Shown here: in pieces, positions 1 to 6,066 of the stretch | Numbering within the stretch: position 1 is the first letter of the stretch | Layout: every line of letters begins with the position of its first letter | Assembly: GCF_000512695.2 (NCBI RefSeq) | Contig: NZ_AZRW02000018.1 | Coordinates: 43,675-107,674, forward strand | DNA: 64,000 nt | Reading direction: 5' to 3' | Source of the DNA: Pseudomonas sp. QTF5 | GTDB taxonomy: Bacteria; Pseudomonadota; Gammaproteobacteria; Pseudomonadales; Pseudomonadaceae | Position numbers and translations under genes: made by a program | The notes under the pieces: generated by a model | Database searches by the model: none | What the model was told of the DNA's origin: nothing | Seen by the model: the letters and a program-made list of their open reading frames with translations, nothing else

Positions 1-31
1 ACGCCGACTCCCGCGTGCCAGGAGCCCTGTG

Positions 32-1126
32 ATGCCTCACAAGGTTGAGCTGCCGTACACCCGATTTTTATCCCCTGACGGCCAGTTGCTCGGCAATCTT
101 CCCTCCTGGGCTGACGACTTCAATCTGTTGACGCACCTGTATCGGCAGATGGTCCTGACCCGCCTTTTCGATCAGAAAGCTGTCGCCCTGCAACGCACCG
201 GGCGCATCGGCACTTATGCGCCGACCTTGGGCCAGGAAGCCATTGGCGTCGCGGTCGGCAGCCTGATGCACGCCGAAGACGTACTGATCCCGTATTACCG
301 CGACACCGCCGTGCAATTGATGCGCGGCGTGCGCATGGAAGAAATCCTCTTGTATTGGGGCGGCGATGAGCGTGGCAGCGACTTTGCCGACCCGGCGGTC
401 GCTGAGGATTTCCCGATCTGTGTGCCGATAGCCACCCAGGCCCTGCATGCCTGCGGCGTCGCCAGCGCCTTCAAGATTCGTGGCGAGCACCGGGTCGCTG
501 TCACCACTTGTGGCGACGGGGGAACCAGCAAAGGTGACTTCCTCGAGGCCCTCAATGTCGCTGGCGCCTGGCAGTTGCCGGTGGTGTTTGTGATCAACAA
601 CAACCAATGGGCGATCTCGGTGCCGCGACGCATTCAGTGCGGCGCCCCCACCCTGGCGCAGAAAGCCATTGGGGCCGGGTTCCACGGAGAGCAAGTCGAC
701 GGCAATGACATGCTCGCCGTTTATGACCGGGTGCAAGCGGCCCTCGAACGGGCGCGCCACGGGAAAGGTCCGGTGTTACTCGAATGCCTGAGCTATCGCC
801 TCGGCGATCACACCACGGCCGACGATGCCACGCGCTATCGGTCGGCGGACGAGGTCAAGCAGGCCTGGCTCGAAGAACCGATCAAACGCCTGCAACGCTT
901 CATGGCCGGGCAAGGCGTATGGGACGAGGGCCGCGAACAGGCACTGATCAGCGAATGCCAAGGCTTGGTGCAGGGTGCTGTGGATAACTTCGAAGCGGCG
1001 GGTACGCAGGCACCGGAATCAGTGATCGATCATGTCTACGCCCAGTGGCCGCAAGCGCTGGCAGAACAGCGCGAAGAGTTTCTGGAACGGGTGGCGCGCC
1101 GGACGGGAGGTTCGGGCCATGAGTAA
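32..1126 (+). CDS. pdhA: 2-oxoacid (pyruvate-type) dehydrogenase E1 component, alpha subunit
   Basis: Thiamine-diphosphate-dependent E1 alpha subunit that decarboxylates a 2-oxoacid and, with the beta subunit, passes the acyl group to the E2 lipoyl arm in the cytoplasm. The 364-residue protein has the ThDP motif GDG at 161-163 followed by NNN at 189-191, and a YRLGDHTTADD segment near residue 270 typical of the E1 phosphorylation-loop region. ATG at 32 is preferred over GTG at 29 because AGGAG at 20-24 is then 7 bases away. It overlaps the beta gene by 8 bases. Whether pyruvate or branched-chain oxoacids are the real substrate cannot be decided from sequence; the arrangement resembles the extra 2-oxoacid dehydrogenase cluster next to leucine dehydrogenase in P. 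aeruginosa, so the symbol is tentative. Confidence 0.88.
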   Translation: MPHKVELPYTRFLSPDGQLLGNLPSWADDFNLLTHLYRQMVLTRLFDQKAVALQRTGRIGTYAPTLGQEAIGVAVGSLMHAEDVLIPYYRDTAVQLMRGVRMEEILLYWGGDERGSDFADPAVAEDFPICVPIATQALHACGVASAFKIRGEHRVAVTTCGDGGTSKGDFLEALNVAGAWQLPVVFVINNNQWAISVPRRIQCGAPTLAQKAIGAGFHGEQVDGNDMLAVYDRVQAALERARHGKGPVLLECLSYRLGDHTTADDATRYRSADEVKQAWLEEPIKRLQRFMAGQGVWDEGREQALISECQGLVQGAVDNFEAAGTQAPESVIDHVYAQWPQALAEQREEFLERVARRTGGSGHE

Positions 1127-2105
1127 CGGTAAGGTGACGCTGCTGGAAGCGGTGAATCTGGCGTTGCATCGGGCCATGAGCGAAGACGAAAACGTTATCG
1201 TCCTCGGTGAAGACGTCGGGGTGAACGGTGGGGTGTTCCGCGCCACGCTGGGCCTGCGCGACAGCTTTGGTTTCAAGCGGGTGATCGACTCGCCGCTGGC
1301 CGAAACCATGCTCGGCGGGCTGGTGGTGGGGATGGCGGCCCAAGGCCTGAAACCGGTGGTGGAAATCCAGTTCATGGGGTTCATCTACGCCGCCATGGAG
1401 CACCTGGTGTCCCACGCCAGCCGCATGCGCAACCGCACTCGCGGGCGGATCACCTGCCCGATGGTGATGCGCACGCCCATGGGCGCAGGGATACGCGCGC
1501 CAGAACATCACAGCGAAAGCACTGAAGCCCTGTTCGCGCATATACCGGGGTTGCGGGTGGTAATCCCGTCCTCACCGGCCCGGGCCTATGGCTTGTTGCT
1601 CGCGGCTATCGACGACCCGGATCCAGTGATATTTCTCGAACCCACCCGACTCTATCGAATGAACCCGCAACCGCTGCTGGATGACGGCAAGCGCCTGCCG
1701 TTGGACAGCTGCTTCACCCTGCGTGAAGGCAGCGACATTACCTTGATCAGTTGGGGCGCCAGTGTGATGGAAACCCTGCAAGCCGCCACGCAACTGGCCG
1801 AGCAGGGCGTCTCGGCGGAAGTGATCGATGTCGCCAGTATCAAACCGCTGGACCTCGACACGATGGAAGCCTCGGTACGCAAGACCGGTCGCTGCGTGAT
1901 TGTGCATGAGGCGCCACGCTCCTGCGGGGTCGGCGCGGAAATCGCCGCCAGTCTCTACGAACGGGTACTTCTGGAGTTGCAGGCACCGATCCAGCGAGTC
2001 ACCGCGCCAGATATTCCGCCGCCGCTGTATCGACTGGAATCGCTGTACATGCCCAGCGTCGAAGACATTCTTCATGCTTGTGACATCGTGCTGCACCACG
2101 CCTGA
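1119..2105 (+). CDS. 2-oxoacid dehydrogenase E1 component, beta subunit
   Basis: Beta half of the heterotetrameric E1 (328 residues), completing the ThDP site and forming the C-terminal transketolase-like domain. Visible family signs are LGEDVGVNGGVFRAT near residue 30, a central MRTPMGAGIRAPEHHSES segment, and a C-terminal EVIDVASIKPLD segment. The open frame extends upstream, but ATG at 1119 has a GGGAGG ribosome site at 1105-1110 and overlaps the alpha gene by 8 bases, indicating translational coupling. The E2 gene follows after 14 bases. No E3 (dihydrolipoamide dehydrogenase) gene lies in the window, so E3 would have to be supplied from elsewhere. Confidence 0.9.
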   Translation: MSNGKVTLLEAVNLALHRAMSEDENVIVLGEDVGVNGGVFRATLGLRDSFGFKRVIDSPLAETMLGGLVVGMAAQGLKPVVEIQFMGFIYAAMEHLVSHASRMRNRTRGRITCPMVMRTPMGAGIRAPEHHSESTEALFAHIPGLRVVIPSSPARAYGLLLAAIDDPDPVIFLEPTRLYRMNPQPLLDDGKRLPLDSCFTLREGSDITLISWGASVMETLQAATQLAEQGVSAEVIDVASIKPLDLDTMEASVRKTGRCVIVHEAPRSCGVGAEIAASLYERVLLELQAPIQRVTAPDIPPPLYRLESLYMPSVEDILHACDIVLHHA

Positions 2106-2119
2106 CAGAGGAGGTTGCG

Positions 2120-3223
2120 ATGAAATATTTCAAACTGCCAGATCTGGGCGAAGGCTTGCAGGAGGCGGAAATCGTCCGCTGGCACGTCAAGGTCGGCGAT
2201 ACCGTCAAGGCTGACCAACTGCTGGTGTCAGTGGAAACCGCCAAGGCGCTGGTGGACATTCCCGCGCCCTACGACGGCGTGGTGGCGAAAACATTCGGTG
2301 GCGAGGGCGACATTCTTCACGTTGGCGAACCTCTGCTCGGTTACGAAGGCGAAGCGGATGCGGGCACCGTGGTGGGACGCCTCGAGGGCGGCGGCACGAA
2401 TCAGGAGGATGCCTTTTTTATCGGCGCTGCGCCTTCGACCCGTGAGCACCTGGCGAACCGTGCCACGCCGGCGGTGCGTCAACTGGCTCGGCAGCTCGGC
2501 GTTGAACTGAGCGGCTTGACGGGCTCCGGCCAGGAAGGCCAGATCACCCGCAGTGACGTGGAAAACGCGGCCCAGACGGAACGCGAACGCTTCGGCGGTG
2601 AGAAGCTGCGGGGTGTTCGACGCAGCATGGCGCTGAACATGGCCAGGTCCCATGCCGAAGTGGTGCCGGTGACGATTTTCGGTGATGCCGATCTGCATCG
2701 CTGGGGGCAGGCGCGAGAACCGCTGATTCGTCTGGCCAAGGCGATGGCGGCCGCCTGCGCGGTGGAACCGGTGCTCAACAGCGCCTTCGATGGTAAAATC
2801 CTGGCGCTCAAGCAACACAAACGACTCGATCTGGGCATCGCCGTGGATACGCCGGACGGCTTGTTCGTGCCGGTGCTGCGCAATGTCGGTCAGCGCACGG
2901 CGGCGGATTTGAAGGAAGGTGTGATGCGTCTGCGGTCCGACGTGCAGGCGCGCTCGATCCCGCCCCAGGAAATGATGGGCGCGACCCTGACCCTGTCGAA
3001 CTTCGGCACCTTGTTCGGCCGCTACGCCAACCCGGTGGTGGTGCCGCCGCAAGTGGCGATCCTCGCCGCGGGGGCGATCCGCGATGAACCGGTGGCGGTC
3101 GAGGGTGCGGTGGTGGTGCATCCGATCCTGCCATTGTCCCTGACCTTCGATCATCGGGTGGTCACCGGTGGCGAGGCGGCGCGGTTCTTCAAGGCGTTGG
3201 TCGAGGCGCTGGAACAACCCTAG
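2120..3223 (+). CDS. 2-oxoacid dehydrogenase E2, dihydrolipoyl acyltransferase
   Basis: Acyltransferase core of the complex. The 367-residue protein has one lipoyl domain (residues 1-80, lipoyl lysine K42 in ETAKA), a peripheral-subunit-binding domain (about 114-150, ATPAVRQLARQLGVEL) and a catalytic domain from about 165. Linkers are short for the family. The usual catalytic signature H-x-x-x-D-G reads H345-R-V-V-T349-G, so the conserved Asp is Thr; the rest of the active-site neighbourhood (SNFGTLFGRYANPV, PPQVAILAAGAI) is intact. A strong GAGGAGG ribosome site lies at 2107-2113. Third gene of the operon and probably specific to the same oxoacid as the E1 genes. Confidence 0.88.
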   Translation: MKYFKLPDLGEGLQEAEIVRWHVKVGDTVKADQLLVSVETAKALVDIPAPYDGVVAKTFGGEGDILHVGEPLLGYEGEADAGTVVGRLEGGGTNQEDAFFIGAAPSTREHLANRATPAVRQLARQLGVELSGLTGSGQEGQITRSDVENAAQTERERFGGEKLRGVRRSMALNMARSHAEVVPVTIFGDADLHRWGQAREPLIRLAKAMAAACAVEPVLNSAFDGKILALKQHKRLDLGIAVDTPDGLFVPVLRNVGQRTAADLKEGVMRLRSDVQARSIPPQEMMGATLTLSNFGTLFGRYANPVVVPPQVAILAAGAIRDEPVAVEGAVVVHPILPLSLTFDHRVVTGGEAARFFKALVEALEQP

Positions 3224-3245
3224 ATCCAGGTTTCCCGCAGGCATG

Positions 3246-3278
3246 AAAAAGACCCTGAGCCATTTGGACTCAGGGCCT
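3246..3278 (-). terminator. Intrinsic terminator, yebG side
   Basis: CCCTGAG at 3253-3259 pairs with CTCAGGG at 3269-3275. On the minus strand the stem is followed by a run of T (the AAAAA at 3246-3250 on the plus strand), so it terminates yebG. It may also help stop the oxoacid dehydrogenase operon arriving from the other side. Confidence 0.8.
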
Positions 3279-3296
3279 ATTCAATTCGGGCATTGC

Positions 3297-3644
3297 TTAC
3301 TTTGGTGTCTTGGCAGCTTTGGCTGGCTTGGTCGGCTCAACGCCCGCTACTTCAATCGGTGCAGCTGCTTCAACAGGTTCACTAACTTCGGCGGGTGCAT
3401 TCAGCAATTCGGACAGTGCGTCCGGCTGGCTCTTGAATGCCTTGGCGAATACATCACGGTTTTTCGCCATGTAGATCCCGGCTTCTTCCACCTGCTGTTC
3501 AGTCAAGGACGGAACGGCTTTTTGCAACACTTCAGCCAGCAATTCTGCCAGTTCGAGCATTTTGTCATGACGGTCAGCTTCGGCTTTATCCATGAACAAG
3601 CGCTCCAGATCTCGGCTGCTGCGGTATACCACTTCGACGGCCAT
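3297..3644 (-). CDS. yebG: YebG-family DNA damage-inducible protein
   Basis: Small SOS-response protein (115 residues) of the YebG family; its molecular role is unresolved in the family. The N-terminal MAVEVVYRSSRDLERLF and the following KAEADRHDKMLELAELL match the family core. The C-terminal third is rich in Ala, Pro, Glu and Lys (VEPTKPAKAAKTPK) and looks like a disordered tail not found in the short enterobacterial form. ATG at 3644 is preceded on the minus strand by GAGGTGG. A perfect LexA-type palindrome 44 bases upstream supports damage-inducible control. Confidence 0.85.
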   Translation of the reverse strand: MAVEVVYRSSRDLERLFMDKAEADRHDKMLELAELLAEVLQKAVPSLTEQQVEEAGIYMAKNRDVFAKAFKSQPDALSELLNAPAEVSEPVEAAAPIEVAGVEPTKPAKAAKTPK

Positions 3645-3687
3645 TCACCACCTCACATGCCTTCACATTAGTTGTCTGTTTCGACTA

Positions 3688-3703
3688 CTGTATTTATATA
3701 CAG
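3688..3703 (-). promoter_or_regulatory. LexA (SOS) box upstream of yebG
   Basis: CTGTATTTATATACAG has the CTGT-N8-ACAG arrangement of the LexA operator with an all-A/T centre. It sits 44 bases upstream of the yebG start. No other gene faces it closely, so yebG is the expected target. Confidence 0.88.
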
Positions 3704-3794
3704 CGAAAAGGATAAGCGAATCCCTGCGCTTTGGGTAGTGGCTTTTTAATGTAGACCGAATTCAGGGTTTGTCAGGTGAACCGAGTTGTCCCTA

Positions 3795-3820
3795 TTCGCG
3801 GGCAAGCCTCGCTCCTACAA
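3795..3820. repeat. Single REP element (variant core)
   Basis: TTCGCGGGCAAGCCTCGCTC followed by CTACAA: a half element of the variant REP type that also forms the pair at 15518-15611. Its partner is not adjacent, although a degraded half (GGGCTTGCCCGCGATGG) occurs near 3957-3973. Confidence 0.75.
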
Positions 3821-3837
3821 GGATCACCGCTGAACCC

Positions 3838-3927
3838 TGTGGGAGCGGGCTTGCTCGCGAAGACGGCGGCATAGTCAACATTGATGTCGCCTGATACACC
3901 GCTTTCGCGAGCAAGCCCGCTCCCACA
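3838..3927. repeat. REP pair (REPIN), type 1
   Basis: Two inverted copies of the 20-odd-base core TGTGGGAGCGGGCTTGCTCG facing each other across about 40 bases. Lies in the 471-base gap between yebG and psiE, which otherwise holds only the LexA box, single REP halves and the psiE ribosome site. Confidence 0.9.
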
Positions 3928-4115
3928 TTGAATTGCGCTTAACTGACTGGCATTTAGGGCTTGCCCGCGATGGCGTCCGTCCAACCACCACTAACGTGTC
4001 TCAAATCACGCAGCCATCATCTCACCCAACAGTATCTGGCCTTTTTTCTGCATGCAGAACAACCGTCACGTCCAACCCGCATCATCCGCTCGAACCGAGC
4101 TAAGGAACAATCATC

Positions 4116-4616
4116 GTGAAAATAAACTGGGCCGAGAACCTGCGGCAGAACGTGCACCAACTGGCCGAGTCCCTGGGCAACCTGTTCGTCGAGACCTTCC
4201 ACTACCTGGCGCTGTTCGCCATCGGTGCGGTGACCGCCTGGGCGGCGGTGATGGAATTCCTCGGGATGCTCGAGCAAGGGGACATCAAGATCGATGACAT
4301 CTTGCTGCTGTTCATCTACCTGGAACTGGGGGCGATGGTCGGGATTTACTTCAAGACCAACCACATGCCGGTGCGCTTTCTGATCTACGTGGCGATCACC
4401 GCACTGACGCGGCTGCTGATTTCCAACGTTTCGCACCACAATCCGCCGGACCTGGGGATCATCTACCTGTGCGGCGGGATTCTGCTGCTGGCGTTTGCGA
4501 TTCTGGTGGTGCGTTACGCCTCGTCGCAATTTCCTTCGGTGAAGATCGAACACCCGCAGCGCAAGATCGGTGCGGGTTCCGGTGAGCATCCCGAAGTGGA
4601 GAAGGGCGAGATTTAA
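4116..4616 (+). CDS. psiE: PsiE-family inner-membrane protein
   Basis: Small polytopic membrane protein (166 residues) of the phosphate-starvation-inducible PsiE family; biochemical function is not established. Four hydrophobic segments are visible at roughly residues 30-50, 62-80, 85-103 and 115-135, with the conserved YLELGAMVGIYFKTNHMPVR core between segments 2 and 3. The start is GTG at 4116 with AAGGA at 4102-4106. I see no Pho box that I can defend. Its stop codon overlaps the stop of the convergent DUF3509 gene. Confidence 0.85.
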   Translation: MKINWAENLRQNVHQLAESLGNLFVETFHYLALFAIGAVTAWAAVMEFLGMLEQGDIKIDDILLLFIYLELGAMVGIYFKTNHMPVRFLIYVAITALTRLLISNVSHHNPPDLGIIYLCGGILLLAFAILVVRYASSQFPSVKIEHPQRKIGAGSGEHPEVEKGEI

Positions 4617-4927
4617 AGCCCCATTGAAGGTCGAGGCCGGGATTTGACCAAGGGCGGCGGGTTGCGATTGTCGCCGTCGGTCATGGCTTCGAGGATGGCC
4701 ACGGCGCTGTGGCCCTGTTCGATGGCGATGCCGAATTGAATGCTTTGCACCAGGCGTTTGAGGCGCTTGGGATCATTGCGCTGTTCGGCGCTGATCATCC
4801 GTTTGGCCACCACGCGGCCACTTTTGGAGAGGGTCAGCATGATGCTGCCGTCCAGCCCCTGAATGCTCAGGTTGACTTGATAATCCGGTGCAAAGGCATC
4901 GGTAATGAGTTGAAAGGGGTTGTCCAT
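4613..4927 (-). CDS. DUF3509 domain protein
   Basis: 104-residue protein of the Pseudomonas-restricted DUF3509 family, function unknown. It has the typical N-terminal MDNPFQLITDAFAPDYQVNL, a short beta-rich centre (GSIMLTLSKSGRVVAKRMIS) and an EAMTDGDN segment before a Pro/Arg-rich tail. No signal peptide or membrane segment. Convergent with psiE: the two stop codons overlap within 4 bases and no hairpin lies between them, so transcripts would run into each other. Confidence 0.82.
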   Translation of the reverse strand: MDNPFQLITDAFAPDYQVNLSIQGLDGSIMLTLSKSGRVVAKRMISAEQRNDPKRLKRLVQSIQFGIAIEQGHSAVAILEAMTDGDNRNPPPLVKSRPRPSMGL

Positions 4928-5169
4928 GATGCGTCACCGCCTGATTGAACGTGCAGTTGTTGACCGGCCGTGATCGGGATTAGTTCGCAACACCAGACCA
5001 TCGGCCTTCCATGTTCATGTACTTCCATCCGTGCACCGTAGGGCAAAGCAAGGGGCATGCCGGGAAAACGATGGAGCAATGAACACGGCAAAAAAGCGGC
5101 GGGCACTCTGGCCTCGCCTTCTTTTTGCCTGCCCGTTTCAGGGCATGAACGAGTAGATGATCGCTGACA

Positions 5170-5322
5170 GTGCAATCAAATCGACCAGCCACGAACCGAT
5201 TTTATGCGACGGGCGCGCTGAGTCATCCGGGCGAGCGTGCGGTGCATGACTGGCTGGTGGAGGAGGCGGGGATTTTTCGTGATCTGCATCCGTTGGGGCG
5301 GATTGTGAGCAATTGTGACTGA
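5170..5322 (+). pseudogene. Possible remnant of a LysR-type regulator C-terminus
   Basis: A 50-codon open frame (GTG at 5170, TGA at 5320-5322) within the 594-base gap between the DUF3509 gene and the HPF gene. The translation contains ALSHPGERAVHDWLVEEAG, which resembles the last helix of GcvA-like LysR regulators, and its codons are strongly GC-ending like real genes here. It has no ribosome site and nothing recognisable before it, so I read it as a gene fragment, not an expressed peptide. The resemblance is from memory of the family only. The rest of the gap shows no convincing gene. Confidence 0.3.
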
Positions 5323-5474
5323 AGAGCGGGGCGACCAAACTCCCGACCTTAACAGCGCTTTTGCCCGTTGTCCGGCTTTTTTTGCGAATCAATATTTATC
5401 TTTTTTTAGGGGTTGAAATGTTCAGCGTACAGACCGATTGTGTAACCAAGAGGTCACGGTGATGACGCCCAAGG

Positions 5475-5503
5475 GCTAGCTGACCGGCCTCTCGCGAGCT
5501 AGC
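5475..5503 (+). promoter_or_regulatory. Inverted repeat in the HPF gene leader
   Basis: GCTAGCT at 5475-5481 and AGCTAGC at 5497-5503 form a 7-bp stem around a 15-base loop, ending 18 bases before the HPF start. The two arms are themselves near-palindromic, so it could be an operator or a leader hairpin. No known factor is assigned. Confidence 0.35.
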
Positions 5504-5521
5504 TGAAATAAGGGAAGAACT

Positions 5522-5929
5522 ATGCAAATCCAAGTCAATAGCGATAACCATATTCAAAGCAGCATCCGACTGGAGGAGTGGGTACGTACGACCATTGAGA
5601 GCACGCTCGAACGATACGAAGAGGACCTGACCCGCGTCGAGGTCCACCTGCGGGACGAGAACGGCGACAAGCCCGGTCCCCACGATATGCGCTGCCAGCT
5701 GGAAGCGCGGCCAAAAGGCCATCAACCGATTTCTGTCACTCATAAAGCCGCTAACCTGGAACTGGCGATCGACGGTGCGGCCGAAAAACTCGAACATGCG
5801 CTTGAACATCTGTTCGGCAAACTGCGGGGCAAACCACGTGCCGCTGTGGTGCCGTTCGAAAGGCCTACTGCCGATGCGCTGCTGGAAGACGAGTTTCTCG
5901 AGAACGAACAGGCTGCACAAAACGGCTGA
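5522..5929 (+). CDS. HPF/RaiA-family ribosome-associated protein
   Basis: Predicted ribosome hibernation or stabilisation factor (135 residues) that would bind the 30S decoding region when growth slows. It has the S30AE/HPF-type fold signs: MQIQVNSDNHIQ at the start, a central RVEVHLRDENGDK strand-turn and a helix of AANLELAIDGAAEKLEHAL. A C-terminal acidic tail (ADALLEDEFLENEQ) extends beyond the short HPF core. Clear GGGAAG ribosome site before ATG 5522. Encoded alone, followed by a terminator. It is not the rpoN-linked hpf copy, so its exact role among paralogues is open. Confidence 0.82.
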   Translation: MQIQVNSDNHIQSSIRLEEWVRTTIESTLERYEEDLTRVEVHLRDENGDKPGPHDMRCQLEARPKGHQPISVTHKAANLELAIDGAAEKLEHALEHLFGKLRGKPRAAVVPFERPTADALLEDEFLENEQAAQNG

Positions 5930-5966
5930 GGCCTGATTCACTTTTTACCTTCCCACTTCCACCTAA

Positions 5967-5999
5967 AAAACGGGCCTGCTTATGCAGGCCCGTTCTTGT
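5967..5999 (+). terminator. Intrinsic terminator after the HPF gene
   Basis: AACGGGCCTGC and GCAGGCCCGTT form an 11-bp stem with a TTAT loop at 5969-5993, followed by CTTGTTT. Confidence 0.85.
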
Positions 6000-6023
6000 T
6001 TCTGGATTTAATGATTTCTGACT

Positions 6024-6056
6024 GATCGTTCCCACGCTCTGCGTGGGAATGCCTCA
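6024..6056. repeat. Single REP element, type 2
   Basis: GATCGTTCCCACGCTCTGCG followed by TGGGAATGCC: a single copy of the second REP family seen as pairs at 8493-8604 and 41169-41279. It lies just beyond the fecA stop. Confidence 0.8.
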
Positions 6057-6066
6057 ATGGGTGAGG

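Noticed and set aside
3772..3984. Open frame made of REP sequence
   Set aside because: The translation (phrases such as GSGLARESGVS) is the standard read-through of REP pairs and recurs at many of them. Only the algK case is kept, because the real protein continues in frame on both sides.
5138..5392. 84-codon minus-strand frame ending in a hydrophobic segment
   Set aside because: Needs a TTG start without ribosome site, has a Pro-rich low-complexity middle, and overlaps the more coding-like plus-strand fragment at 5170-5322.
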